NCBI RefSeq assembly: GCF_018531125.1
Contig: NZ_JAHDSY010000007.1
DNA from: Canibacter zhuwentaonis
GTDB taxonomy: Bacteria; Actinomycetota; Actinomycetes; Actinomycetales; Microbacteriaceae
DNA: 59,128 nucleotides
Reading direction: 5' to 3' (one strand)
The notes below the pieces were generated by a model. The model worked only from the letters and a program-made list of their open reading frames with translations, made no database searches and had not been told where the DNA came from. A program made the translations under genes and the position numbers. Below are positions 43,355 through 53,036 of this stretch, piece by piece. How positions within the stretch are numbered: the stretch's first letter is position 1; each line of letters opens with the position of its first letter.

Positions 43355-44179
43355 CTAATCGTTGCCGCGCAGGATCGCGATCACGCGTAGAATCTCAACG
43401 TACAGCCAAATCAGGGTCACAACGAGACCGAAACCAGCTAGCCAACCGTACTTCTCAGGCAGGCGGCTCGCAACACCGTTTTTAATCTGCTCAAAATCCA
43501 TAACCAGCGAGTATGATGCAAGGAATATTGCGACCCCGCCAATTAGCACGCCCAGCGGGATGCCCATTATTGTCGCGCCCCTGAGACCCCACGGGTCTGT
43601 AACAGCTCCTGTGATCATCAGCACAACGTTAACAAGTGAAAACAGAGCGTAGCCGATAATGGCAACGGTCACAATTTTGGTCATGCGCGGGGTTGCGCGC
43701 ACCTTGCCGTTGCAGAAAAGCGCTAGCACGGTTGCAAACACAACGAGCGTACCAAGCACTGCCTGTGGCACAATGCCATCCCACTGTCGCTCAAAAAAGC
43801 TTGAAATGCCGCCAACAAAAAGCCCTTCGACAACGGAGTACAGCACAATGAGAGGCACGCTAATTTTCTTTTTAAGCGTGATTACACAGCACAGTGCGAA
43901 GCCAATGAGCGCGGCGGGAAGCGCCAGGGCGGGCACGAACCAGCCGACTGCCGCAGCGAGCAAAAGAACACCAAAGAGCACGGCTGTTTTGCGGATCGTG
44001 TTTTCGAATGTCATCGGAGTGGCTGATCCGCCAACAACATCGGCAACAGTTTGTGGCGCTGCGGGTTCTTGCTGTACGGGTTTTTGAGCGGATGGCTGAT
44101 TATACAGTTCTTCTAGCTCTTTCGCAGTAAGTGTGCGATTGGAAAAAGCCGGCATGGATTTTAACGCAGGATTGCTCAT
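43355..44179 (-). CDS. Bax inhibitor-1/YccA family membrane protein
   Basis: This 274 aa protein has a polar N-terminus of about 80 residues, with Pro/Gln/Ala stretches and the segment MTFENTIRKTAVLFGVLLLAAAVGW that opens the family domain, then seven hydrophobic segments. The final segment ends in LVVTLIWLYVEILRVIAILRGND, as in actinobacterial members. Related proteins act as pH-sensitive Ca leak channels, but the role in bacteria is unsettled. GGGGGC precedes the ATG. Confidence 0.9.
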   Translation of the reverse strand: MSNPALKSMPAFSNRTLTAKELEELYNQPSAQKPVQQEPAAPQTVADVVGGSATPMTFENTIRKTAVLFGVLLLAAAVGWFVPALALPAALIGFALCCVITLKKKISVPLIVLYSVVEGLFVGGISSFFERQWDGIVPQAVLGTLVVFATVLALFCNGKVRATPRMTKIVTVAIIGYALFSLVNVVLMITGAVTDPWGLRGATIMGIPLGVLIGGVAIFLASYSLVMDFEQIKNGVASRLPEKYGWLAGFGLVVTLIWLYVEILRVIAILRGND

Positions 44180-44220
44180 CTGGTGCCCCCTAGTGTTGAT
44201 TGGTTTGTCTTAGTCTACCA

Positions 44221-44226
44221 ATTATA
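44221..44226 (-). promoter_or_regulatory. Candidate -10 box of the Bax-inhibitor-like gene
   Basis: On the minus strand TATAAT lies 41 bases before the ATG at 44179. The remaining gap up to 44387 is GT-rich and shows no gene. Confidence 0.4.
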
Positions 44227-44374
44227 CTACTGGCGGGTTAATAGTTGCTGGTTGTGGTGTGCGGGGGAGCTGATGTGATGTGCGTGGTGTGGGCGGTGAT
44301 GGACGTGTTAGCTGTTTAAGCGTGTGGCGCGGACGATGTGTGGGAGCTTAAAAATTAGCGCCCTACCTCTGGTT

Positions 44375-44380
44375 TAAACT
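44375..44380 (+). promoter_or_regulatory. Candidate -10 box giving a leaderless pcrA mRNA
   Basis: TAAACT is followed by 7 bases (GTTTGCC) and then the ATG at 44388. No ribosome-binding site is present. Confidence 0.45.
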
Positions 44381-44387
44381 GTTTGCC

Positions 44388-46826
44388 ATGGGAAAATACG
44401 AACCGGACGTGAATGGCAACATTAACTCGGCAGCCACGGAGCAGGTGGTTAGCAAGCTTGTGAGTGGTCTTAACGAGCCACAAAAACGGGCTGTTGAGTC
44501 GCGCAGTAAAGCACTTTTGGTGGTTGCCGGTGCGGGGTCGGGTAAAACGCGCGTGCTCACTCACAGGATCGCTCACATGATTGCCACGAGAGATGCCTAT
44601 CCGGGGCAGATTCTTGCGATCACGTTCACAAACAAAGCGGCTAACGAAATGAAAAGTCGTATTAACAACCTGCTCGGTGAGAGCGCGCGCGGTATTTGGG
44701 TGCATACTTTTCACTCCGCTTGCGCGCGTATTTTGCGCGAGCTTGAAAACGCCGAAAGGCTCGGCTACAACCGCAATTTCACGATTTACAGCACTTCTGA
44801 TGCGGCAGCCCTGGTTAAGAAAATAATTTCCGATTTGCGTTTTAGAAACTATGATTTTACCGCGAAACAGGTTAGCGGGAGAATCTCGAAACTGAAAAAC
44901 GAGCTGATAACATGGCAAAAATACGCCGACAGCCTAGGCTCTAAATCAGAAGACGACAATCTGTTCATCGAAATATTTAAGCTTTACACGGAACAGCTGC
45001 AACAGGCGAACGCCTTAGATTTTGACGATCTAATCGGGCAGACTATGCACCTGTTTGAGCACTTTCCAGACGTTCTCGCGCGCTACCAGAAACGGTTTAG
45101 GCGGATTCTCGTTGACGAGTATCAAGACACAAATGCTGCGCAGTACCTGTTAATTAAAAAACTCACAAAACCGCTGCTGCTTAGCAACGTTGGAGGTGCT
45201 TGGGGAGATGAGCTTTACACAACAAATCCCGCTGCGTTGACAGTTGTTGGTGATTCTGATCAGTCTATTTACGCTTTCCGCGGTGCGGATATTAGAAACA
45301 TACTGCGCTTTGAAGAAGACTTTGAAGATGCAGAGGTTGTTAAACTCGAGCAAAATTACCGATCAACCCAAAATATCCTCAGCGCGGCTAATGCCGTGCT
45401 GAATGTGAATATAAAAGCCCCCACTAAAAAACTCTGGACGGAAGCTGGAGACGGCTCTAAAATTATCGGCTACACGGGTTCTTCTCCCCGTGGTGAGGCT
45501 GCTTTTGTTGCGGATGAAATAGTAGGACTGTACGAGCGCGGCACAGCTTACAAAGATATAGCGGTGCTCTATCGGGTTAACTCGCTAACGCAGTCGCTTG
45601 AAGAGCAGCTAGTTCGATCCGGGGTGCCGTATCAAATTATCGGCGGCACCAGGTTTTATGATCGCGCAGAGGTTAAAGATATGCTCGCGTATCTTGTAAG
45701 CATTGGCAACCCCTATGATCCTATTTCCTTCTTGCGACTACTAGCTGCGCCCCGCCGCGGCATAGGAAAGGTTACCGCGGGCAAAATCGTGCAGTTCAAA
45801 GAGCAGCAACAGCTCGATTTTCACACCGCTATGCAGCGCGCCGATGAGGCGGGAGTTGCGGCAGGATCGGGTAAAAAGCTCCGCCGGTTGGGTGACTTTT
45901 TAAGTGAATTACGCGCTGCAACGCTTGCAGAAAACGAGTCGGGCAGAATGCAGGCGGGAGAGATTCTGCAGCGGATAATTTCTGAAACAAAATACACTGA
46001 GATCCTTCGCAGTGATAACGCCAGCCCCGAGCACGAGTCACGGGCTGAAAACGTTGCAGAGCTGCTCGCGCTCACAAAACAGTTTGATGCCGCAAATCCA
46101 GATGCGGGACTGCAAGATTTTCTAACCGAAGTGAGTCTTTACGCAACGGCGGCAGATGTTGAGAGCGACAGCGGCGCGGTATCTTTGATGACCCTGCATA
46201 GCGCAAAAGGGCTTGAGTTTAAGATTGTGTTCCTGGTAGGAGTTGAAGAGGGCATAATACCCCATAGAATGGCTGGTGACTCTAAAGAGGCTATCGATGA
46301 GGAGCGGCGTCTTATGTACGTTGGCGTAACCCGCGCAGAAGAACAACTGTACTTAACAAGAGCCGAAAATCGTTCGCAGTATGGGTGGTCTGGAGAGTTA
46401 AGCGGGCTGTCACGCTTCATATTGGGTGTTCCTGCGGAGATTATAGACTGGCGTGGCGAAGACCGGTTGGAATTTTTTACCGGTGGCAAAATGAATCGTA
46501 TGCGTGAGGTCGCGCGTGTATACGGGGCTACGAAACAGGTCGGCGCTGCTTGGAAGATGAGAAAAGCTCACGATAATCTTGACACAAAGAAAGACGGTAA
46601 GACCAGAGCAAAAATCGAGTTTCCAAACATGATCGGTGCTGAGGGCGTGCGTGGCAATGCGGCTCAGGAGTTTGCTGTCGGTGACTGGATAGAGCATCCC
46701 AAATACGGCACAGGACGGATAGATAAAATCACTGGCTCCGGTAGTAAAACGATTGCGAATATCCATTTTGACTCTGTTGGGTTGAAGCGAATTCTCCCCT
46801 CGCTGATCCGCCTTAAAAAACTCTGA
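44388..46826 (+). CDS. pcrA: UvrD/PcrA family ATP-dependent DNA helicase
   Basis: This 812 aa superfamily 1 helicase moves 3' to 5' on DNA in repair and fork restart. Motifs in order: LNEPQKRAV (Q motif), GAGSGKTRVL (Walker A), AITFTNKAANEM (Ia), VDEYQDTN (II), VVGDSDQSIYAFRGA (III), EQNYRST (IV), VSLMTLHSAKGLEFK (V) and YVGVTRAEEQL (VI). The last 55 residues (VGDWIEHPKYGTGRI) form the PcrA C-terminal Tudor-like domain, which separates PcrA from Rep. It is a single gene with sucCD downstream on the same strand. Confidence 0.96.
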   Translation: MGKYEPDVNGNINSAATEQVVSKLVSGLNEPQKRAVESRSKALLVVAGAGSGKTRVLTHRIAHMIATRDAYPGQILAITFTNKAANEMKSRINNLLGESARGIWVHTFHSACARILRELENAERLGYNRNFTIYSTSDAAALVKKIISDLRFRNYDFTAKQVSGRISKLKNELITWQKYADSLGSKSEDDNLFIEIFKLYTEQLQQANALDFDDLIGQTMHLFEHFPDVLARYQKRFRRILVDEYQDTNAAQYLLIKKLTKPLLLSNVGGAWGDELYTTNPAALTVVGDSDQSIYAFRGADIRNILRFEEDFEDAEVVKLEQNYRSTQNILSAANAVLNVNIKAPTKKLWTEAGDGSKIIGYTGSSPRGEAAFVADEIVGLYERGTAYKDIAVLYRVNSLTQSLEEQLVRSGVPYQIIGGTRFYDRAEVKDMLAYLVSIGNPYDPISFLRLLAAPRRGIGKVTAGKIVQFKEQQQLDFHTAMQRADEAGVAAGSGKKLRRLGDFLSELRAATLAENESGRMQAGEILQRIISETKYTEILRSDNASPEHESRAENVAELLALTKQFDAANPDAGLQDFLTEVSLYATAADVESDSGAVSLMTLHSAKGLEFKIVFLVGVEEGIIPHRMAGDSKEAIDEERRLMYVGVTRAEEQLYLTRAENRSQYGWSGELSGLSRFILGVPAEIIDWRGEDRLEFFTGGKMNRMREVARVYGATKQVGAAWKMRKAHDNLDTKKDGKTRAKIEFPNMIGAEGVRGNAAQEFAVGDWIEHPKYGTGRIDKITGSGSKTIANIHFDSVGLKRILPSLIRLKKL

Positions 46827-46928
46827 AAAACAGGGTTCTGCTCTAGTTTTTAGGGTGTAGCCTGGTATTGAGGTATGAAAAACTGAGTGAACACGAGAGT
46901 GGTCGCTCCCTGACTGATAAGGAACAGT

Positions 46929-48095
46929 GTGGATCTATACGAATACCAAGCAAGGGACATTTTCGAAAAGCACGGAGTTCCTGTGCTTCCCGGAATTATT
47001 GCTGACACTCCGGAGGCTGCGGGCGCAGCCGCAGCGAAGATCGGGGGTGTGGTGGTCGTAAAAGCTCAGGTGAAGACCGGCGGTCGTGGTAAGGCTGGCG
47101 GTGTTAAAGTTGCGCGCAATGCGGCAGCTGCCGAGCAAGCGGCGCGCGAGATTTTAGGGCTTGATATTAAGGGTCATAAAGTGCAACGGGTGATGGTTGC
47201 CGCCGGTGCAAACATAGCGCAGGAGATGTATTTTTCGGTGCTGCTCGACAGGGCGAATCGCTCACTGCTGGCGCTCTGCAGCGCGCAGGGAGGTGTTGAG
47301 ATTGAGCAGCTGGCAGCTGAGAATCCCGACGCTCTGGCGAAGGTGGAGGTTGATCCGCTTGTGGGTATAAACGCTGAAAAAGCTCTCGAAATAGCTAAAA
47401 AAGCGGGATTTGAAGAGTCGCTGCTTGAAAAAGTGGCATCCGTTTTTGAGCGTCTCTACAAAGTTTATGAGGCTGAAGATGCAACCCTAGTTGAGGTTAA
47501 TCCGCTTGTGGTTACCGCTGAGGGCGATGTTATCGCGCTTGACGGCAAAGTTTCACTCGATGAAAACGCCGAGTTTAGGCAGCCAAAACACGCTGCTCTG
47601 GCAGATTCTGCCGCGACCGATCCGCTCGAGCAGAAAGCTAAAGAGCTGGATCTTAACTACGTGAAACTTGATGGTGAAATTGGCGTTATCGGCAACGGAG
47701 CGGGGCTTGTAATGTCCACGCTTGACGTTGTTGCTTATGCTGGCAGCAAGCACGGTGGTGTTAAACCCGCTAACTTCCTAGATATTGGCGGCGGGGCATC
47801 CGCAACGGTAATGGCCAACGGGCTTGGTATTATTTTGAGCGATCCGCAAGTTAAGAGTGTGTTTGTGAACGTATTTGGTGGTATTACAAGCTGTGATGCG
47901 GTGGCAAACGGTATCGTTGCAGCCCTTGAAAAACTCGGCGACGTCGCCAACAAGCCGCTCGTTGTGCGCCTAGACGGCAACAATGCTGCGACCGGGCAGG
48001 AGATTCTTGCGGGTATTAACCATCCGCTGGTTACGCTAATGCCAACAATGGATGCGGGTGCTGATAAAGCGGCCGAGCTGGCACACATCGCGTAA
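46929..48095 (+). CDS. sucC: Succinyl-CoA ligase beta subunit
   Basis: SucC binds nucleotide and the succinate end in the TCA step from succinyl-CoA to succinate with ATP or GTP formation. The 388 aa protein opens with MDLYEYQARDIFEKHGVPVLPG and has the ATP-grasp fold (VKAQVKTGGRGKAGGVK, LVEVNPLV). The C-terminal domain contains DIGGGASATVMANG and FVNVFGGITSCD. It starts with GTG after AAGGA (46919-46923) and is followed after 29 bases by sucD. Confidence 0.97.
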   Translation: MDLYEYQARDIFEKHGVPVLPGIIADTPEAAGAAAAKIGGVVVVKAQVKTGGRGKAGGVKVARNAAAAEQAAREILGLDIKGHKVQRVMVAAGANIAQEMYFSVLLDRANRSLLALCSAQGGVEIEQLAAENPDALAKVEVDPLVGINAEKALEIAKKAGFEESLLEKVASVFERLYKVYEAEDATLVEVNPLVVTAEGDVIALDGKVSLDENAEFRQPKHAALADSAATDPLEQKAKELDLNYVKLDGEIGVIGNGAGLVMSTLDVVAYAGSKHGGVKPANFLDIGGGASATVMANGLGIILSDPQVKSVFVNVFGGITSCDAVANGIVAALEKLGDVANKPLVVRLDGNNAATGQEILAGINHPLVTLMPTMDAGADKAAELAHIA

Positions 48096-48124
48096 GTTAC
48101 GTAAAGATTTAGGAGAGCAACAAA

Positions 48125-49027
48125 ATGTCTATTTTTATTAACAAAGATTCTAAGGTCATCGTGCAGGGTATAACCGGCGGTGAGGGCAGCAAGCACACTG
48201 CGCGGATGCTCGCCGCCGGAACCCAGATTGTCGGGGGTGTGAACGCGAGAAAAGCAGGCACCGTGGTAACTCATACTGACAGCGCAGGAAAAGAAATTGA
48301 GCTGCCAGTGTTTGGCAGTGTCACAGAAGCTATACAGCAGACGGGCGCAACAGTGTCGGTCGCTTTTGTGCCACCGGCGTTCACAAAAGACGCAGCCTTT
48401 GAAGCTATTGATGCGGGTATTGAACTGCTCGTTATTATCACCGAGGGTGTGCCCGTTAAAGACAGCGCAGAGCTGTGGGCGTATGCGAAATCAAAGGGCA
48501 ACAAGACGCGAATTATCGGTCCAAACTGCCCGGGAATTATCACCCCAACCGAGGCGCTGGCGGGGATCACGCCGGCGGATATTACGGGCAAGGGTTCGAT
48601 CGGTCTGGTGTCAAAATCTGGCACGCTGACATACCAGATGATGTTCGAGCTGAAAGATATCGGGTTCTCAACCGCGGTCGGAATCGGCGGCGACCCGATT
48701 ATCGGCACAACTCACATTGACGCGCTGCAGGCTTTCGAAGCGGATCCTGAAACCAAGGCTATTGTGATGATCGGTGAAATCGGTGGTGACGCAGAAGAGC
48801 GAGCCGCTGAGTTCATTAAAAACAACGTGACAAAACCCGTTGTGGGTTACGTTGCAGGCTTCACCGCTCCGGAAGGTAAGACAATGGGGCACGCAGGCGC
48901 TATTGTCTCAGGCTCAGCTGGCACAGCACAGGCGAAAAAAGAGGCCTTAGAGGCAGCTGGTGTGCGTGTTGGTAAAACACCGACAGAAACGGCAGAGCTG
49001 ATGCGCGAAATTATTAGTAAGCTCTAA
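48125..49027 (+). CDS. sucD: Succinyl-CoA ligase alpha subunit
   Basis: SucD binds CoA and carries the phosphorylated His. The 300 aa protein has the CoA-binding Rossmann domain (SKVIVQGITGGEGSKHTARM), GPNCPGIITP, and GKTMGHAGAIVSG with the active His. It forms the enzyme with SucC and ends before a strong two-way terminator. AGGAG precedes the ATG. Confidence 0.97.
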   Translation: MSIFINKDSKVIVQGITGGEGSKHTARMLAAGTQIVGGVNARKAGTVVTHTDSAGKEIELPVFGSVTEAIQQTGATVSVAFVPPAFTKDAAFEAIDAGIELLVIITEGVPVKDSAELWAYAKSKGNKTRIIGPNCPGIITPTEALAGITPADITGKGSIGLVSKSGTLTYQMMFELKDIGFSTAVGIGGDPIIGTTHIDALQAFEADPETKAIVMIGEIGGDAEERAAEFIKNNVTKPVVGYVAGFTAPEGKTMGHAGAIVSGSAGTAQAKKEALEAAGVRVGKTPTETAELMREIISKL

Positions 49028-49043
49028 GCTGCGCGGTTAATTA

Positions 49044-49080
49044 AAAACGTCTCGGCAGAGATTATGCCGAGACGTTTTAT
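49044..49080. terminator. Bidirectional terminator between sucD and icd
   Basis: AAAACGTCTCGGCA (49044-49057) and TGCCGAGACGTTTT (49065-49078) form a perfect 14-bp stem with a 7-base loop. T runs lie on both sides when read from either strand, so it suits the convergent pair. Confidence 0.92.
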
Positions 49081-49104
49081 TAACTAATTTAAGCAGACTT
49101 GCTT

Positions 49105-51294
49105 TTAAACACTCGCGACTATCTTGTTGAAGGTTATAGATGGGCGCATAACATCGTCCGTTAGCTGCTTGTTAACGCGGTAGTATCCGCCAAGCTGTGC
49201 GGGATTACCCTGCGGCGCAATAAGCTCGCGCACAATCGCCTCAGTTTGCGCAACAAGTTCTGCCGCGATCGGCGCAAAGTGAGCCGCGGTTTTCTCGCAC
49301 TCGCGCTGTGCGGCAAGTTCTTCCGCCCAGAATCGCGCTAGCCAAAAATGGCTGCCGCGGTTGTCAAGCTCGCCGGTTTTACGCGACGGTGACTTGTTCT
49401 CGTTAAGGAATCTCGCGGTAGCACGCTCAAGTGCGCCGGCTAGCACGTCCGCTCCCGCATAACGCAGTGACTCCGCGAGCGCCATAAACTCACCGAGCGA
49501 ATCCCAGCGCAGATGGTTTTCCGCTGTGAGCTGCGCAACGTGTTTCGGCGCGGATCCGCCAGCCCCCGTCTCATACAGCCCGCCTCCTGCGAGCAGCGGC
49601 ACAACCGAGAGCATTTTTGCGCTCGTGCCAAGCTCTATAATCGGGAACAGGTCGGTGTTATAGTCGCGCAGCACGTTGCCGGTTACCGAGATGGTGTCTT
49701 TGCCCTGGCGCATTCGCGTTACAGAAACCTGTGTTGCGCTTGCCGGATCGAGAATCTGGATGTCAAGACCGTCAGTGTTGTGCTCTGCGAGATACTCCCG
49801 CACTTTTTTGATGATCTCAGCATCGTGCGCCCGGTTCTCATCGAGCCAGAAAATCGCCGGGGTGCTGGTTGCTCGCGCGCGTGCAACCGCGAGTTTCACC
49901 CAGTCGCACACGCTCGCATCTTTTGTCTGGCAGGCGCGCCAAATATCACCGCGGCTCACCTCGTGAGCGAGCACAACCTCGCCGCGCTTGTTGATAACCT
50001 CAACAACACCGCAGCTTGGCATCCTGAAGGTTTTATCGTGCGAGCCGTATTCTTCTGCCTTTTTAGCCATTAGACCGACGTTTGGCACGCTGCCGATGGT
50101 GCGCGGATCGTACGCTCCGTGCTGTTTGCAATCGGCTATTACCGTGCTGTAAATGCCCGCATACGAGGAGTCGGGGATAACTGCGAGCGTGTCCTGCTCT
50201 GAACCCTGCGCGTTCCACATTTTGCCGCCGCCACGAATCATAGCAGGCATTGAAGCGTCCACAATAACATCGCTTGGCACGTGCAGGTTGGTGATGCCGC
50301 GGTTGCTGTTCACCATCGCGAGAGCGCAGCGCTTCTCGGCTTCGGTGGTAAACGCCGCTTTAATTTCCGCGCCGTTTTGCAGCTCGGCGAGCCCGTCTAG
50401 TAATGCGCCATAGCCGTTTTCACCGTTAAGCCCCGCAGCGGCGAGCTCTGCGCCGTACTTCTCGAAAGTTTCACGGAAATACGCGCGCACCACGTGCCCA
50501 AAAATAATCGGGTCAGAAACCTTCATCATCGTGGCCTTCAAGTGCACAGAGAAAAGCACTCTGGCATCCTGCGCCCGTGTAATGTTCTCCTGCAGGAAGT
50601 CATCCAGCGCGCTCACGCTCATAAAGGTTGCGTCTAGAATCTCGCCTGGCACGACCTCCAGACCCGTTTTTAGCACGGTTTCTGTGCCGTCTTTTGCGGT
50701 GTGTTTGATTGTGAGTGTGTTAGCGTTCGCGAAGGTCACTGATTTTTCGTTGTGGAAAAAATCGCCGGCGCTCATGGTCGCCACGCTGGTTTGCGACTGC
50801 GCGCTCCACTCGCCCATGCTGTGCGGGTGCTTTTGCGCGTACTCTTTCACCGCCTGCGGTGCACGGCGATCCGAGTTACCCTCGCGCAAAACGGGATTCA
50901 CAGCGGATCCTTTAACGCTGTCATAGCGCGCGCGGATATCAGCTTCAGCCTCTGTTTGCGGCTCGTCAGGGTATTCAGGGAGCATCACACCCTGTTCGCG
51001 CAGTTCGGCAATTGCGGCTTTTAGCTGTGGCACAGACGCGGAAATGTTAGGAAGTTTAATAATGTTGGCGCCCGGCTGTTTAGCGAGTGCGCTAAGCTCC
51101 TGCAGCGCATCCGTGACGCGCTGCGACTCTGGTAGCAGGTTGTTAAAGGCCGCGATTATGCGCCCTGCCAGGGAAATATCTTTAACGACTATCTCGATAC
51201 CCGATGTTTTGGCAAAGGCCTTAACTATCGGCAAAAAAGAATGGGTTGCAAGCATTGGTGCTTCGTCAGTATATGTGTAGTAGATCTTTTGCAA
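49105..51294 (-). CDS. icd: NADP-dependent isocitrate dehydrogenase, monomeric type
   Basis: This 729 aa single-chain enzyme oxidatively decarboxylates isocitrate to 2-oxoglutarate. Monomeric IDHs of this size are typical of actinobacteria and some proteobacteria. Recognisable parts are IYYTYTDEAPMLATHSFLPIVKAFA at the N-terminus, PNISASVPQLKAAI, the VLREGNSDRRAPQAVKEYA substrate segment and ETGAGGSAPKHVAQL near the C-terminus. The start is TTG at 51294, 6 bases after AAGGAG on the minus strand (plus 51301-51306). It is convergent with sucCD, so three TCA subunits lie together. Confidence 0.97.
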   Translation of the reverse strand: MQKIYYTYTDEAPMLATHSFLPIVKAFAKTSGIEIVVKDISLAGRIIAAFNNLLPESQRVTDALQELSALAKQPGANIIKLPNISASVPQLKAAIAELREQGVMLPEYPDEPQTEAEADIRARYDSVKGSAVNPVLREGNSDRRAPQAVKEYAQKHPHSMGEWSAQSQTSVATMSAGDFFHNEKSVTFANANTLTIKHTAKDGTETVLKTGLEVVPGEILDATFMSVSALDDFLQENITRAQDARVLFSVHLKATMMKVSDPIIFGHVVRAYFRETFEKYGAELAAAGLNGENGYGALLDGLAELQNGAEIKAAFTTEAEKRCALAMVNSNRGITNLHVPSDVIVDASMPAMIRGGGKMWNAQGSEQDTLAVIPDSSYAGIYSTVIADCKQHGAYDPRTIGSVPNVGLMAKKAEEYGSHDKTFRMPSCGVVEVINKRGEVVLAHEVSRGDIWRACQTKDASVCDWVKLAVARARATSTPAIFWLDENRAHDAEIIKKVREYLAEHNTDGLDIQILDPASATQVSVTRMRQGKDTISVTGNVLRDYNTDLFPIIELGTSAKMLSVVPLLAGGGLYETGAGGSAPKHVAQLTAENHLRWDSLGEFMALAESLRYAGADVLAGALERATARFLNENKSPSRKTGELDNRGSHFWLARFWAEELAAQRECEKTAAHFAPIAAELVAQTEAIVRELIAPQGNPAQLGGYYRVNKQLTDDVMRPSITFNKIVASV

Positions 51295-51420
51295 AACAGA
51301 CTCCTTAAAAGCAATTTACCCAATCTAACCTATACCTTTTAGCTGGTGACGCGCTGGTTTGCTGCCGCTGCTTGTGGTGGGCTTGGTATTTAGATCCGCC
51401 TCCGCCCAATCTCGGTTTAG

Positions 51421-51426
51421 TAGACT
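51421..51426 (+). promoter_or_regulatory. Candidate -10 box of the DUF6350 gene
   Basis: TAGACT stands 8 bases before the ATG at 51435, with no ribosome-binding site between. It resembles the leaderless layout of other genes here but with slightly longer spacing. Confidence 0.35.
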
Positions 51427-51434
51427 TAACAACG

Positions 51435-53024
51435 ATGAAATACTTGAGGGCGATGCTGTTTGCTGTGCTAGAAGCGTTTGTGGTAGGTCTTGGCAGTTTT
51501 GTGCTGATCGGGTTTCCCGCTCTCTTTATCGCGCTATTTTCTATTACCGCGAGTTTCGACCTCAAATTCGTGATCGTGATCACATCTGCTATCTGGCTGT
51601 GGGGGCACGCCCTGCCGCTCGAGTTCGAGGTTTCTGCGGGGCAAGCGATGGCGCTCGGGGCTGGCGAATCCGCGATCACCTTCCCAGTTTCGCTGCCGTT
51701 GCTGGGAATTATGGCGATCACCGTGATCGGCGCGCTACGGGCGGGATATCGTGCGGCGGCGCAGGCTTCTGGCAGGCTGTCGCAGCTTGTTGCGGTGTGC
51801 GGTGGCGCTGTTTGCGGCTTTGCGATAGTTGCGGTCGTTGTTGCGGGCTTCGGGCAGCCGCTGGGCGCTGCCCCTGTGAGCTGGCTGGTTGTAAAACCGG
51901 TGCTGTTTTTTAGCGGATCATTCCTCGCTGGTGTGCTTTTGGGGGAGCGCAGCAGGCTTGCGCGGCTGTTTGAGAGCAGAATATTACCGCTGGTGGATTC
52001 TGAAAAGTGGGTTTTCTGGGTTTCACCGCTGCGTTTTGCGCCGCGTATTTGTGCGGCGTTGGCGGCTGTTTTTGTGACTATTGCGGGGGTCGGGTTTGGA
52101 CTCGCGTTGGCGCTTCACGCGACGGATTTTCTGCGCCTGAGTCAGAGTTTGCACCTTGACTGGCTGGGTGTTTTAGCGTTCTGGATGCTGCACGCCCTGT
52201 TTTTACCGACGGTTTTGCTGTGGACGCTCGCGTGGTTTAGCGGCGCGGGATTTATGATCGACACTGCAACTGCTTTTTCGCCCTTTATGTCGGATCGTGC
52301 AACCCTTCCGGCGCTGCCGCTGTTTGGGGTGATTCCTGATAGCTGGGGTGAGCTTGGGTTTCTCGCGCCCCTCACGTTTGTTGCGGGTGCTGTGCTCATC
52401 GGTGTTTTAGCGGATAAACACCTAAAAAATTTGCACAGTCTGCAAAAACTGTGCGTTGTAGGTGCTGTTGGGTTTGTTTTGTTTTTGGTTTTTGTGTGGA
52501 GTTTCAGCTTGGCAACCGGCGCTATAGGGCCGGCGAAGTTCACCCTTACCGGCCCGAACCCCTGGCAGGCGAGTTCGCTGTTGACGGCGCAGGCACTGCT
52601 TGGGTTGGGATGCGGATTTTTTGTGCCCGATGCTGTGCGGCGCGGGATTGAGTGGGGTAAAACAGGTTTTGGGTCTGATTTTACGGAGCTTGGTGGGGTG
52701 CGTAGTACGCGCGGTGTGAGTGGCGTGCGTGGCGAGCGCGAGCTTGCAGGCTATCGCGACACAGGCGATTTCGTGTATGAATACGACGATAACATCCTGG
52801 CAGAAGGTTTAGAGAGCGGCTATCTTTACGAGGATGAATCATCTGTTGAGGCGGGCACTGCGAAAGAAGCCGAGTCGTTTGCAGCAGCGGAGCAACTGGG
52901 AGGTAAGTCGTTTACGGAGAGTGCCCAGCGCAAAGGGAGTCCGTTAACGCGGGCAGGCGCTTTGAAAACAGCAGTGCCGCGCGCCGAGCCGAGCCATCTA
53001 AAGAAACAAGCGGACGAGCTGTAG
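51435..53024 (+). CDS. DUF6350-type polytopic membrane protein
   Basis: This protein of 529 aa has about 10-11 hydrophobic segments in its first 400 residues and a long charged cytoplasmic tail of about 120 residues (FVYEYDDNILAEGLESGYLYEDESS, then Ala/Glu/Lys-rich). It matches the large membrane protein usually found just before purN-purH in Microbacteriaceae-type genomes (DUF6350); the molecular role is unknown. The ATG at 51435 is preferred over an in-frame ATG at 51372, whose extra residues (MWWAWYLDPPPPN) look non-coding. Confidence 0.75.
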   Translation: MKYLRAMLFAVLEAFVVGLGSFVLIGFPALFIALFSITASFDLKFVIVITSAIWLWGHALPLEFEVSAGQAMALGAGESAITFPVSLPLLGIMAITVIGALRAGYRAAAQASGRLSQLVAVCGGAVCGFAIVAVVVAGFGQPLGAAPVSWLVVKPVLFFSGSFLAGVLLGERSRLARLFESRILPLVDSEKWVFWVSPLRFAPRICAALAAVFVTIAGVGFGLALALHATDFLRLSQSLHLDWLGVLAFWMLHALFLPTVLLWTLAWFSGAGFMIDTATAFSPFMSDRATLPALPLFGVIPDSWGELGFLAPLTFVAGAVLIGVLADKHLKNLHSLQKLCVVGAVGFVLFLVFVWSFSLATGAIGPAKFTLTGPNPWQASSLLTAQALLGLGCGFFVPDAVRRGIEWGKTGFGSDFTELGGVRSTRGVSGVRGERELAGYRDTGDFVYEYDDNILAEGLESGYLYEDESSVEAGTAKEAESFAAAEQLGGKSFTESAQRKGSPLTRAGALKTAVPRAEPSHLKKQADEL

Positions 53025-53036
53025 GGGTGGTGTAAA